Source: Piscinibacter sp943370595
GTDB lineage: Bacteria > Pseudomonadota > Gammaproteobacteria > Burkholderiales > Burkholderiaceae_C
Direction: 5' to 3'
Length of the DNA stretch: 64,000 bases
Assembly: GCA_943370595.1 (NCBI GenBank)
Contig: CALRRO020000022.1
Coordinates: forward strand, 1-64,000
Shown: one piece after another, positions 33,414 to 46,545 of the stretch
Position numbering within the stretch: the first letter of the stretch is position 1
How the letters are laid out: the number at the start of each line of letters is the position of its first letter
Made by a program: the position numbers and the translations under genes
The notes under the pieces: generated by a model
Seen by the model: the letters and a program-made list of their open reading frames with translations, nothing else
Told to the model about the DNA's origin: nothing
Database searches by the model: none

Positions 33414-36232
33414 CATGTCCGATTCGCCCCGCCTCCGAGCAGCTGGCCGAGGCCGGCCAGCACCTGCGCCACGTCGATCGGCTTGGTCCAGTAGTCGTCG
33501 AAGCCGGCGGCCAGCGCGGTGTCGATCTGCTCGGCCATCACGTCGGCCGACAGCGCGATGCAGCGCAGCGCACGCGTGCGTGAGTCTGCGCGCAGGCGGC
33601 GCACGACCTCGGCGCCGTTCATATCCGGCAGGTTCATGTCGATCAGCACCGCATCGGGCTGCAGCTCGGCGGCGCGCGCCAGACCCAGCTGCCCGCTGCC
33701 GACCACCTGCAGCGACCAGGCGGGCCGCAGCCGGAACACCTCCTGCATCAGCAGGGCGTTGAGCGGCTCGTCCTCGATGTAGAGCACGGCGCGCGGTGCC
33801 GTCCACGCCGCCGCCGGATCGACCGCAGGGCTTGCCGCCATCGCCTCCGCTCCGGCCGCCGCCTCGCTGGCCGCCAGCACGATGGCAAAGGTGGAGCCTT
33901 CGCCAGGCGTGCTCTGCACCTGCAGCTCGGCACCCATGCCGCGCGCCAGCTCGCGCGAGATGACCAGACCGAGCCCGCTGCCCGGCACGTCGCTGGCCTC
34001 GGCGCCGAGCCGCTCGAAGTGCTGGAACAGGCGTGCCTGCTGCTGCGCATCCAGGCCCGCACCCTCGTCGCGCACGGCGATGCGCACGCGCTCGCCCTGC
34101 GGCTCGATCTGCACGTGCACGGCGCCGCCGCGGCGGTTGTACTTGATCGCGTTGGACAGCAGGTTCATCAGCACCTGCTCGAGCGCACGGCGCTCGGCGC
34201 GCACCCAGAAGGCGTGCACGCAGGCCTGCGGCAGGCGCACGCCGGTCTGGTCGGCCAGCGGCGCGATCAGTGCGAGGCAGCGCGACAGCACGGCCGCGGC
34301 GTCGACCGGCTCCAGCGCCAGCGAGCCCGCGCCGTGTTCGATGCGCGCCAGGTCGAGCACATCGTTGATCAGGTCGAGCAGATGCGCGCCGGCCTGCACC
34401 ACGCTGTCGAGCCGGCGCTGCTGGTCCGGCGCCAGCGGCGCCTGGCGGTCCAGCGCCATCAGTTGCGCGAAGCCGAGGATGCCGTTCAGCGGCGTGCGCA
34501 GTTCGTGGCTCATGCGCGAGAGGAACTCGCTCTTCGCGCGGTTCGACTGCTCGGCGCTGTCCTTGTCCTGGCGCAGCCGTTCGGTCTCGGCCTGCTCGGT
34601 CACGTCGCGGCAGGTGGCGAGGATGCCGGTGGGCGCGCCATGCTCGTCGACCAGGGTCTGGCCGACGAACTCCAGCGTGCGCACGCTGCCGTCGGGCCGG
34701 CAGACCCGCGCGCGGTCGTTCAGTGCGCCGCGGCTGTCGATGGCGCGCCGGACGGAAGCCGCGGCGCGCTCGCGGTCCTCGGGGTGCATCGCGCCGACCC
34801 AGTCGTCCAGCGTGAAGCCGGGTGACGGGAAGGGCAGGCCGTGGTTGAAGCAGGCGCGTTCGTCGAAGTCCAGCCGGCCAGTGGCGAGGTGGAGTTCCGC
34901 CAGCCCCAGGCCGGTCGTGCGCGCGGCCATCTCCCAGCGCGCTTCGACGCGGCGCAGCGTCTGCTCGGTCTGCTGGCGCTCGGTCACGTCGGCGCTGAAG
35001 GCATGCCAGAGCGTCGCGCCATCGGTCAGCCGCTCGGGCGAGGCGCGGGTCTCGATCCAGCGCGAGCGACCATCGGCCAGCGTGACGCGATAGGTGTCCT
35101 GCCACAGGCTCAGCGTCCGGGCCGATCTTGCGATGCCGTCGAGGACCCGCTCGCGATCGTCCGCATGCACGATCTCGAAGGCATGGTCGGGGTTCGCCAT
35201 CACCGCGTCGGCCGGCACGCCGAACACCGTCTCGACGCCGCGGCTCAGGTAGGGAAAGCCGATGCGGCCGTCCGGATGGCGCACGAACTGGAAAATCATG
35301 CCCGGGATCTGCGAGGACAGCTTGCGCAGCAGCTCGTCGTGCCGCGCCGCGCTGGTCTGCGCATCGACCTGCGCCGTCACGTCGCGTGCGGTGCCGCGCC
35401 AGCCGCGCAGTTGTCCGTCCTCGTCGACGATCGGCAGCGCGCTGCGCGACACCAGCAGGTGGCCGCGCGGCGTGCGCTTGGCGGTGACGACACGGCTGAA
35501 AGGCTGGCCGCGGCGCAGCAGATCGACGAGGCCGCGGGCCGGCTGCAGCGGTCGGCCCTGAGGGTCGAGCAACGGGGTGTCCTCGATGGCCCGGCCGAGC
35601 AGGGCCTCCGGCGGCATGCCGGTGATCGGCTCGAACAACCCCGAGATCCAGCGGTAGCGCAGCTCGGCGTCGAGCTCCCACATCCAGTCGCCGGAGGCGC
35701 GTGCGAGGTCGTGCAGCCGCGTGCGTTCCTCGTGCAGTGCGCGCAGGCGGCGCCGGCTGCGCAGCAGCTCCACGCCGATGCCGGCCAGGTCGATCAGGGC
35801 CTGCCGCTGCCGTTCGTCGAACTGGCGCGGTGCGACATCCATGACGGCCAGCGTGCCGAGCTTGCGGCCGTCGATGGCCAGCGGCATACCGGCGTAGAAG
35901 CGGATGCCGTCGTCCGCGACCACGTAGGGGTTGTCGCAGAAGCGGCTGTCGGCGCGCGTGTCGGGGATCACCAGCGGCCCGTCGCCAAGGATGGCGTGGG
36001 CGCAGAAGCTGTGCTCGCGCGGCACCTCGCGCAAGGCGAGGCCGTGTGCGGCCTTGAACCACTGCCGCGTCGAGTCGATCAGCGAGAACGAGCCGAATGC
36101 GCATCCGGTGGCCGCGGCTGCGGCGGCCGCCAGCGCGTCGTAGGCAGGCTCGTGGGGTGTGTCCAGCAGGCCCAGCTCGCGCAGCACGGCCAGGCGCGAA
36201 GACTCGTCGACGGGCAGCGGGAAGTCGGGCAT
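33413..36232 (-). CDS. Hybrid sensor histidine kinase, GAF-PAS-PAS-PAS-HisKA-HATPase-REC
   Basis: Cytoplasmic hybrid kinase of 939 residues without membrane segments. An N-terminal GAF-type domain spans about residues 8-165 (FCAHAILGDGPLVIPDTRAD). Three PAS/PAC units follow, each ending near a VTAQ, VTERQQ or VTEQAE hinge. The HisKA phospho-acceptor is His576 in RMSHELRTPLNG. An HATPase_c domain contains NLLSNAIKYN, DEGAGL and GSGLGLVISREL. A C-terminal receiver has Asp865 in VLIDMNLPDMNG and Lys in WTKPID. All phospho-relay residues are present. There is no adjacent response regulator, so output through another regulator or phosphotransfer protein is inferred. It is the first gene transcribed from its own region; amidohydrolase and uvrA lie upstream on the same strand. 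Confidence 0.93.
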   Translation of the reverse strand: MPDFPLPVDESSRLAVLRELGLLDTPHEPAYDALAAAAAAATGCAFGSFSLIDSTRQWFKAAHGLALREVPREHSFCAHAILGDGPLVIPDTRADSRFCDNPYVVADDGIRFYAGMPLAIDGRKLGTLAVMDVAPRQFDERQRQALIDLAGIGVELLRSRRRLRALHEERTRLHDLARASGDWMWELDAELRYRWISGLFEPITGMPPEALLGRAIEDTPLLDPQGRPLQPARGLVDLLRRGQPFSRVVTAKRTPRGHLLVSRSALPIVDEDGQLRGWRGTARDVTAQVDAQTSAARHDELLRKLSSQIPGMIFQFVRHPDGRIGFPYLSRGVETVFGVPADAVMANPDHAFEIVHADDRERVLDGIARSARTLSLWQDTYRVTLADGRSRWIETRASPERLTDGATLWHAFSADVTERQQTEQTLRRVEARWEMAARTTGLGLAELHLATGRLDFDERACFNHGLPFPSPGFTLDDWVGAMHPEDRERAAASVRRAIDSRGALNDRARVCRPDGSVRTLEFVGQTLVDEHGAPTGILATCRDVTEQAETERLRQDKDSAEQSNRAKSEFLSRMSHELRTPLNGILGFAQLMALDRQAPLAPDQQRRLDSVVQAGAHLLDLINDVLDLARIEHGAGSLALEPVDAAAVLSRCLALIAPLADQTGVRLPQACVHAFWVRAERRALEQVLMNLLSNAIKYNRRGGAVHVQIEPQGERVRIAVRDEGAGLDAQQQARLFQHFERLGAEASDVPGSGLGLVISRELARGMGAELQVQSTPGEGSTFAIVLAASEAAAGAEAMAASPAVDPAAAWTAPRAVLYIEDEPLNALLMQEVFRLRPAWSLQVVGSGQLGLARAAELQPDAVLIDMNLPDMNGAEVVRRLRADSRTRALRCIALSADVMAEQIDTALAAGFDDYWTKPIDVAQVLAGLGQLLGGGANRT

Positions 36233-36274
36233 GGACGGCGCGAGAGGCTCGCGGCCATTGTGGCCCAGCCGCCT

Positions 36275-37150
36275 TCAGCGCGGCGCGGCGATCGTCGGCA
36301 ATCCGAACAGTCTTGCGCCATTTTCCCAGGCGATGCGCTTCGCCGCAGGCTCGGGCAGGTCGGCCAGCCAGCGCCGTGCATCGCCCATCAGGCCCTCGTA
36401 GCCGGCCCATCGCGCGTTGACCCAGGTGTCCGAGCCGACCAGGAAGCGGTCGCTGTGCGTGCTCAGCAGCGCCTTCCATTCGGCGCTCAGCCCGCCGCCG
36501 CCCTCGGTGAGGCCGGGCCGGTACGACAGCTCGCCCATCAGCTTCGGGTACTTCGCCAGCAGGGCTCGCACCCGCTCGGCCGGCGCGCCGCCGATGCCGG
36601 TGTGGGCCCAGATCAGCCGCGCATTCGGCGCGTGCGCCATCAGCAGGTCGATCGCGCTGTCGTCCACGTGCGCGAGCACTGCCAGGTCCTTCGCCTCTGC
36701 CAGCTGCATCAGCTTGCGTGCCACCGGGCCGTTGGCATTGGCGCTGTCGTAGAGGTGGAACTCGCCGAGGCCGCGGTAGGGGCCGGCCGCGGTGCCGGCG
36801 GCGAGTTCCTTCAGCACCATCTCGTGGATGCTCTCGTCGCGGAACCAGTTCGAGTAGTCGTCGCGGTTGCGGTAGAGGCGAATGAAGGGCACCACCGTCA
36901 CGCCGGCCGCCGCCGTCTTCTCGCGCGCGCTGGCCAGCGACTTGGTGCCGTCGTTGGGCCGGCTGTTGGCGATGATGGCGCGCACGCCGCTGCGCTGCAT
37001 GCGGCCCAGCGCGTCGTCGACCGGATGCGCCGACATCCAGGCCTCGTCGTTGTAGTGCAGGTGGGCGTCGAAGATCGGGCCCGTGTAGGACTGGGCCTGC
37101 GCCGCGGCGGCGGCCGCCCACACGATGGCCGTCAGCAGGGCGCGGCGCAT
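36275..37150 (-). CDS. Exported amidohydrolase (Amidohydro_2/TatD-like)
   Basis: Metal-dependent hydrolase of the amidohydrolase superfamily, 291 residues from ATG at 37150 (MRRALLTAIVWAAAAAAQAQ is a clear signal peptide). Metal-site candidates are FDAHLHYN (HxH), VLAHVDDSAIDLL, IWAHTGIGG and VGSDTWVNARW. The small barrel and these spacings fit Amidohydro_2 members rather than classical TatD DNases. Its signal peptide puts it in the periplasm, which is unusual for the family. It starts 5 bases after the isomerase gene ends and may be co-transcribed. The substrate is unknown. Confidence 0.82.
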   Translation of the reverse strand: MRRALLTAIVWAAAAAAQAQSYTGPIFDAHLHYNDEAWMSAHPVDDALGRMQRSGVRAIIANSRPNDGTKSLASAREKTAAAGVTVVPFIRLYRNRDDYSNWFRDESIHEMVLKELAAGTAAGPYRGLGEFHLYDSANANGPVARKLMQLAEAKDLAVLAHVDDSAIDLLMAHAPNARLIWAHTGIGGAPAERVRALLAKYPKLMGELSYRPGLTEGGGGLSAEWKALLSTHSDRFLVGSDTWVNARWAGYEGLMGDARRWLADLPEPAAKRIAWENGARLFGLPTIAAPR

Positions 37151-37155
37151 TCCGA

Positions 37156-37761
37156 TCAGGCCTTCGCGAGGCGGCGCTGCAGGAAGTCGAGCCGGTCCTG
37201 GCCCCAGAACAGCTCGCCCTCGACCACGTAGCTCGGCGCGCCGAACACGCCGGCATCGATGGCGCGCTGGGTGTCGCGTTCGTAGCGCACGTGCACGGCC
37301 TGGCTCATCGAGTCGTCCAGCCGGCGCGCCGGCAGGCCTTCTTCCGCGACGATGGTGGCCAGGTCGCGCGCGTCGGCGATGTTGCGCTCGTCGACCCACA
37401 CGCCACGCAGGATGCGCGCGGCGATGCGCATCGCCGCGTCGCTGCCGTCGTGCATGTCGACCGCGATGATCAGCTTGGCGGCATCGTCGGCATTGACCGG
37501 GAAGTACTTCGGCTGCAGCACGATCGGCTGGCCGAGGAACTCGCTGAAGCGCTTCAGCTCGACGAGCCGGTAGGCCTGGCGCTGCGGCGCACGCTTGGCC
37601 AGCGGCAGCCCGCCGGAGACCGGGAAGACCTTGCCGCCCAGGTCCACCGGCAGCACGTTGATGCTGGCGCCCGCCGCCTTGGCGATCTGTGCGAAGCGCT
37701 CGTGGCCGAGGTAGGTCCACGGCGAGTTGGGGGCGAAGTAGTAGTCCACCGTCAGCGCCAT
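37156..37761 (-). CDS. 2-hydroxychromene-2-carboxylate isomerase/DsbA-family thioredoxin-fold protein
   Basis: Glutathione-dependent isomerase of the HCCA/kappa-GST group, 201 residues, cytoplasmic. The N-terminus MALTVDYYFAPNSPWTYLGH has the family (F/Y)xSPxxY motif with the catalytic Ser in place of the DsbA Cys. The C-terminus has GVFGAPSYVVEGELFWGQDR, with the cis-Pro loop and WGQDR signature. ATG 37761 is preceded by an excellent GGAGGAG site. HCCA isomerases act in naphthalene degradation, but no such pathway is nearby; a generic thiol-linked isomerase is the safer reading. Confidence 0.88.
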   Translation of the reverse strand: MALTVDYYFAPNSPWTYLGHERFAQIAKAAGASINVLPVDLGGKVFPVSGGLPLAKRAPQRQAYRLVELKRFSEFLGQPIVLQPKYFPVNADDAAKLIIAVDMHDGSDAAMRIAARILRGVWVDERNIADARDLATIVAEEGLPARRLDDSMSQAVHVRYERDTQRAIDAGVFGAPSYVVEGELFWGQDRLDFLQRRLAKA

Positions 37762-37842
37762 CGCGGTCTCCTCCGGGTTGTCGTGAGGGCGCAGTCTAGC
37801 CACGCCGGGGAAGACCCTGCGCCAGCCCCGGTCAGAACGAGG

Positions 37843-40770
<2,928 letters not shown>

Positions 40771-40797
40771 GATAGCGACGCGCGCTGTCGCGAGCTG

Positions 40798-41874
40798 TCA
40801 GGGCCCCAGCGCGTCGAGCGAACCCTGCAGCGTGGACACGGCCCCGCGCGAGAGTTCGGCCGACTCGGTCTTGCCGCCGCGCGTCAGCCGCATGCCGTTT
40901 GGGCCGATGCGCAGCACCGCGCGCACTACACCGCCGCGGGTGAAGCGCAGCGTGGTGGTGGCGTTGTCCGGCCCGACGGCGCCGGGCAGCCAGACGGTGC
41001 GCGAGGCGCGGTCGGCCTGCGCGATCCAGTTCTCCATGGCCGCGTCCATCGGGCGGGCATCGCCGTCGTCGCGCTGCCAGGTCCAGGCGTCGGCCTGGCG
41101 GCGGATCTCGAAGCGCAGGTTGCTCAGGCTGGGAGTCTCGATGTACGACGAGGCAGCAGCAGACGGCGGCAGCGCGGCAGCGGTCATGCGGGCTGCGGCG
41201 GTGTCGCGGCGCTCCGCGGTCGCTTCGCGTTCGCGCGCGGCGCTGTCGGCCGCGATGCCGGGTGCGGGCGCCTGGGCGATTGCCGCAGCGGGCGCGGCCG
41301 GTGCCGGCGTCGCAGGGGCTGCGGCCACCATGGGCGGCGGCGCCTCGGCTTTCGCGGCCGCCGGTGGCGCGGCGCCGGTTGCAGATCTGAGCTTGTTCTG
41401 GTCCGTCTCGGCCAGCACCGGTGCAGCGGCCCGCTTTGCAGCGTCGGGCAGGCCGGCCGGTGCCGGTGCCGCCGCCTCTGCCGGCGTGGCCGTGGCGCTC
41501 GGGGCGGGTGCGGTCGCCACCGACGTGTCTTCCCGTGGCGGCAGCGCCTCCTCGATCGGGCGGTCCCACCACATCACGCCGACCACGGTGGCCACCATCA
41601 GGCCGGCGAAACCCGCCGCCACTGGCGGCCGGGCGAGCCACGACCACCACGCCGCGAGTGTCTGCCCGAAGCCGCCCGACGCGGGCGCCGACGGCAAGGG
41701 CACCGCCGGCGACGGCTTGCGCTCTGCGCGCGGCGCCACCGCGGCACGGCCCATGCGCAGGATGGTCTCGTTCAGCTTGGGCGGCGGGCTGGCCTCCGCG
41801 TCGGGTGCATGGCGCAGTGCCTCGCGCAGCCAGGCGTCGCGCGGCAAGTCGTCGCCGCTGTCGTGTTCGCTCAT
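40798..41874 (-). CDS. Putative anti-sigma factor, single-pass membrane protein
   Basis: A 358-residue protein translationally coupled to the ECF sigma gene (ATGA overlap), which suggests a cognate anti-sigma factor. Residues 1-80 are cytoplasmic (DLPRDAWLREALRHAPDAE, PPKLNETILRMGR), followed by a membrane helix at about 90-108 (VAAGFAGLMVATVVGVMWW). A long Ala/Pro-rich periplasmic linker (about 115-245) leads to a folded C-terminal domain (LRFEIRRQADAWTWQRDD, LRFTRGGVVRAVLRIGPNG). I see no canonical zinc HxxxCxxC motif, so this is not a ZAS-type anti-sigma factor. Function is inferred from topology and position only. Confidence 0.72.
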   Translation of the reverse strand: MSEHDSGDDLPRDAWLREALRHAPDAEASPPPKLNETILRMGRAAVAPRAERKPSPAVPLPSAPASGGFGQTLAAWWSWLARPPVAAGFAGLMVATVVGVMWWDRPIEEALPPREDTSVATAPAPSATATPAEAAAPAPAGLPDAAKRAAAPVLAETDQNKLRSATGAAPPAAAKAEAPPPMVAAAPATPAPAAPAAAIAQAPAPGIAADSAAREREATAERRDTAAARMTAAALPPSAAASSYIETPSLSNLRFEIRRQADAWTWQRDDGDARPMDAAMENWIAQADRASRTVWLPGAVGPDNATTTLRFTRGGVVRAVLRIGPNGMRLTRGGKTESAELSRGAVSTLQGSLDALGP

Positions 41875-42497
41875 CGCGAGGACTCCGGCGCGAGGTAGGC
41901 GCCCATGCAGGCGCGCAGCTTGGCCATCGCATAGCGCAGCCGCGTCTTCGCGGTCTCGAAGCCGACCTCCAGCGCATGCGCCACGTCGGCCAGCGGCAGG
42001 CCGTCGTCGTGGTGCAGCAGGAAGGCGCTGCGCTGCGCCAGCGGCAACTCGTCCAGGCAGGCCAGCAGTTTCTCGCCGGCGCGGCGCCAGAAGGCGAGTT
42101 CATCGCCCTGCAGCGTCGACGAGGCCGGCGCGGGCCAGTGCTGCCAGGCGGTGGCGTCGGGTTGCCAGGGCTCGCCGTCCTCGCCCTCGTGGGCATCGAT
42201 CGCCACCTCGCGGCCGCTCTTGCGCAACAGGTCGATGGCACGGTGGTGGGCCAGCGTGAACAGCCAGGTGCGGAAGCTCGCGCCCTGCGGCTGCCAGCGT
42301 GCGCGTGCCTGCACCACGCGCAGCCAGGTGTCCTGGAACACCTCGTCGGCCTGCGCCGCATTCGCCGTGCCGAGCAGCCGGCGCACGAAGCGGTACAGCG
42401 CCAGGCGGTGGCGCTCGTAGAGCTGCTCGAACGCGGCCGCCTCGCCGCGCACGTAGGCAGCCATCAGCGTGTCGTCGTCGTCGGGCGTGGCGCTCAT
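41871..42497 (-). CDS. ECF-type RNA polymerase sigma factor
   Basis: Extracytoplasmic-function sigma-70 factor of 208 residues from ATG 42497 (MSATPDDDDTLMAAYVRGEA). Region 2 spans about residues 20-90 (FEQLYERHRLALYRFVRRLL, DEVFQDTWLRVVQARARW, FRTWLFTLAHHRAIDLLRK) and region 4 about 140-195 (LPLAQRSAFLLHHDDGLPL, DVAHALEVGFETAKTRLRYA). The linker is acidic and tryptophan-rich. It is followed by a coupled putative anti-sigma gene. Its own upstream region holds the same promoter-like element as the divergent vWA gene, consistent with auto-activation. An ATG at 42518 is a possible alternative start but would sit too close to the promoter element. Confidence 0.95.
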   Translation of the reverse strand: MSATPDDDDTLMAAYVRGEAAAFEQLYERHRLALYRFVRRLLGTANAAQADEVFQDTWLRVVQARARWQPQGASFRTWLFTLAHHRAIDLLRKSGREVAIDAHEGEDGEPWQPDATAWQHWPAPASSTLQGDELAFWRRAGEKLLACLDELPLAQRSAFLLHHDDGLPLADVAHALEVGFETAKTRLRYAMAKLRACMGAYLAPESSR

Positions 42498-42523
42498 CGG
42501 GGTGGGAGTCTGCCTCATCCGCT

Positions 42524-42555
42524 GCTGATACGGCCGGCAGGCCGCCGTGGGGTGA
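42524..42555 (-). promoter_or_regulatory. Putative ECF promoter of the sigma/anti-sigma operon
   Basis: On the minus strand: TCACCCC, 15 bases, CCGTATCAGC, ending 26 bases before the sigma-factor ATG. The identical bipartite element, same spacing, faces the other way upstream of the vWA gene. Seventeen fixed bases in two blocks with equal spacing is far beyond chance and fits -35/-10 boxes read by the encoded sigma factor. Confidence 0.75.
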
Positions 42556-42600
42556 TCTCCATTTGTAGTGCCGGCGCCACCCTGCACCTTCGCGCCGCGG

Positions 42601-42632
42601 TCACCCCGTTTCCGCATCCGGCCCGTATCAGC
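42601..42632 (+). promoter_or_regulatory. Putative ECF promoter of the vWA lipoprotein gene
   Basis: On the plus strand: TCACCCC, 15 bases, CCGTATCAGC, ending 34 bases before the ATG at 42667 and upstream of its AGGAG ribosome site. It is the mirror partner of the element at 42524-42555; the 15-base spacers differ, so only the two boxes are conserved. This marks the vWA gene as the likely direct target of the divergent ECF sigma factor. Confidence 0.75.
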
Positions 42633-42666
42633 CCTCGCCCCTTTCCAACACCTTCAGGAGAACCCG

Positions 42667-44172
42667 ATGGGAGCGAACCGATTGATTCCGATCCGAACGC
42701 TGGCTGCCCCGCTGACGGCGGCGCTGGCCCTGCTGGCCGCCTGCGCGATGGTCGAGTCGCCCACTGCCCACGCGGCAACGTCCGGCGCCTGGCCGCCGCC
42801 GTGGTCCGAGACGCCGCCTTCGGCGCAGGACTTCATGCAACCCGTGTTCGACGCCCCCAGCGCCAGCCACTGCCGCCGCCTGCCGACCACCCGCGAGGTG
42901 CCCGGCGGCAGCGGCCAGCACGGACTCCGCAGCCGCGGCGCCGAGCGAGACGACCTGGCCTCCGCGCCGGCCGACGCGCGCCTGATGCACCGCGCCGAAT
43001 CGGCCAAGAGCGCCGCGCCCAGCGCACCGGGCCTGGCCGCCGCGCCGGCCGCGCGCGAAGCGTCCACCGACGCCGCGCCCGTGCAGTCCGCGCCAGCGCC
43101 GGAGTCACGACGTCCGATCCTGCCGCGCAACGAGACCGTCACCGCCGGCATGGTCGACGACAACGCCGACTTCGGCGAGTACCTCGCCTACCGCCAGCGC
43201 AACGCCGGGCTGCCGGTGCGTGATCGCGACGTGGCCGAGCGCTACCTGCTCGAGGTGACCGACAGTGCCGGCCGCCCGGTGCACGACGCCGAGGTCGCAG
43301 TGCAGCGCGCGGGCCGCCACGCGCCGCTGATGTGGGCCCGCACCGACACCGCCGGGCGCGTCTGGCTGCACCCGCGTGCCTTCCTCGCGCCCGACGTGTC
43401 CGACCGCACGCTGGGCATCGCGGTGCGCAAGGGCGCGGCCTGGTCGCGCACGACGCTGGTCCGCGGCGAGCGTGCCGCGCTGCAGGTGAAGCTCGGCCAG
43501 GCCAGCGTGGTGCAGCGGCCGCGCCTGGACCTGGTGTTCCTGATCGACGCCACCGGCTCGATGGGCGACGAGATCGCCAAGCTGAAGGCGTCGATGCGCG
43601 CCATGTCGCAGCAGATCTCGCAGCTGCCCGGCCAGCCGGACATCTGCTACGGCCTGGTGGCCTACCGCGACCGCGGCGACGCCTTCCTGACCCGCACGCA
43701 CGATTTCACCGATGACCTCGGCGCCTTCCAGGGCGTGCTGGCGCGCGTGCAGGCCGGCGGCGGCGGCGACAAGCCCGAGGCGCTCAACGAGGCGCTGCAC
43801 GAGACGGTGCATGGCCTGAGCTGGCGCAGCGACGCGGCCCGCATGGTGGTGCTGGTGGCGGATGCCGCGCCGCACCTCGACTACGCGGGCCCGCAGTACG
43901 ACGTCGACATGCAGGCCGCACTGGCCAAGGGCATCAAGCTGTTCGCCGTCGGCGCCAGCGGGCTGGAGCCAGAGGGCGAGTACATCTACCGGCAGATGGC
44001 GCAGTACACCGCCGGGCGCTTCGTCTTCCTGACCTACAAGGACGCCGCCGACCCCGGCAGCGGCCCGGGCACGAAGACCGTGCACGACGTGCAGAACTAC
44101 TCGGTGCAGACGCTCGACAGGCTGGTGGTCAAGCTGGTCGGTGACGAACTGGCACGCCTGCCGCGCGGCTGA
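42667..44172 (+). CDS. von Willebrand factor A domain lipoprotein
   Basis: Predicted lipoprotein of 501 residues. ATG 42667 follows TTCAGGAG, and a lipobox ends at C26 (LALLAAC). Residues about 30-165 are low-complexity Ala/Ser/Pro. Residues about 185-275 resemble a carboxypeptidase-regulatory-like or Ig-type beta domain (YLLEVTDSAGRPVHDAEVAV, WARTDTAGRVWLHP). The vWA domain spans about 285-480, with a MIDAS motif DATGS at 294-298 followed by MGDEIAKLK. The later metal-site Thr/Asp positions appear in GGGGDKPEALNEAL and LVADAAPH. It is divergent from the ECF sigma gene and shares its promoter element. A metal-dependent adhesion or complex-assembly role at the envelope is plausible. Confidence 0.88.
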   Translation: MGANRLIPIRTLAAPLTAALALLAACAMVESPTAHAATSGAWPPPWSETPPSAQDFMQPVFDAPSASHCRRLPTTREVPGGSGQHGLRSRGAERDDLASAPADARLMHRAESAKSAAPSAPGLAAAPAAREASTDAAPVQSAPAPESRRPILPRNETVTAGMVDDNADFGEYLAYRQRNAGLPVRDRDVAERYLLEVTDSAGRPVHDAEVAVQRAGRHAPLMWARTDTAGRVWLHPRAFLAPDVSDRTLGIAVRKGAAWSRTTLVRGERAALQVKLGQASVVQRPRLDLVFLIDATGSMGDEIAKLKASMRAMSQQISQLPGQPDICYGLVAYRDRGDAFLTRTHDFTDDLGAFQGVLARVQAGGGGDKPEALNEALHETVHGLSWRSDAARMVVLVADAAPHLDYAGPQYDVDMQAALAKGIKLFAVGASGLEPEGEYIYRQMAQYTAGRFVFLTYKDAADPGSGPGTKTVHDVQNYSVQTLDRLVVKLVGDELARLPRG

Positions 44173-44188
44173 TGCGTACCATCGCGGC

Positions 44189-44575
44189 ATGAAGCGCCTC
44201 GCCGCCGCCTTGACGCTGGTCACCCCGCTGCTGCTCGCCGGCTGCGGCGGCGGGCTGTACATCGGCTGGGGCGGCGGTGACGACGATGGCGACCCCTCGG
44301 TCAGCATCACCAGCGCGCAGGCGAGCGTCGCTGCCGGTGGCGTGCTGCGCGTCGCGGCGGCGGCGTCGGACGACAGCGGCATCGACAGCGTCGCGTTCTA
44401 CCGTCTCGATGGAGACATCGCGACGCGGCTGGGCAGCGACGGCGGCGAACCCTACCAGTGGGACATCGCCGTGCCGGCCGATGGCCGCAGCGCGGTCAGC
44501 GTGTTTGCGCGGGCGCGCGACAACTGGGGCAACGAAGCCGACAGCGCGCTGCTGACGGTGCCGGTGGTCCGCTAA
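44189..44575 (+). CDS. Small lipoprotein with Ig-like domain
   Basis: A 128-residue predicted lipoprotein, starting MKRLAAALTLVTPLLLAGC with the lipid-modified Cys at 19, then a GGGLYIGWGGGDDDGD linker. Residues about 36-128 form an Ig-like beta domain (SVSITSAQASVAAGGVLRVA, SDDSGIDSVAFYRLDG, VSVFARARDNWGNEADSALL) of the kind found in Big/Ig_7 repeats of surface proteins. It starts 16 bases after the vWA gene and is probably co-transcribed with it, making it a second candidate member of the ECF regulon. It converges with recQ, leaving 7 bases between stops. Confidence 0.82.
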   Translation: MKRLAAALTLVTPLLLAGCGGGLYIGWGGGDDDGDPSVSITSAQASVAAGGVLRVAAAASDDSGIDSVAFYRLDGDIATRLGSDGGEPYQWDIAVPADGRSAVSVFARARDNWGNEADSALLTVPVVR

Positions 44576-44582
44576 GCCCCGG

Positions 44583-46451
<1,869 letters not shown>

Positions 46452-46509
46452 GGCGGGAGGCAGCAGGGGCGCGAAGCGCGGACGCCCGATGTTACGGGAG
46501 CGGGCTGCG

Positions 46510-46545
46510 GCCCCCGCGCCGCCCGACTCCCGGCAGCGCGGGGGC
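46510..46545 (-). terminator. G+C-rich inverted repeat after lipoprotein gene
   Basis: Perfect 10-bp arms GCCCCCGCGC and GCGCGGGGGC (bases 46510-46519 and 46536-46545) separated by 16 bases, starting at the last base of the stop codon of the minus-strand lipoprotein gene. No T-run follows, so it could be a rho-independent-like hairpin of high-G+C genomes or an mRNA end stabiliser. Confidence 0.4.

Noticed and set aside
33288..37256. Open frame of about 1300 codons overlapping the hybrid kinase and amidohydrolase genes in another frame
   Set aside because: It is an Arg/Ala/Pro-rich shadow frame with no domain, produced by high third-position G+C. The real genes share the strand in a different frame and have complete motifs.
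37156..37761. Naphthalene degradation suggested by the HCCA isomerase match
   Set aside because: No ring-hydroxylating dioxygenase or other pathway gene lies in the window; the fold alone does not prove that role.
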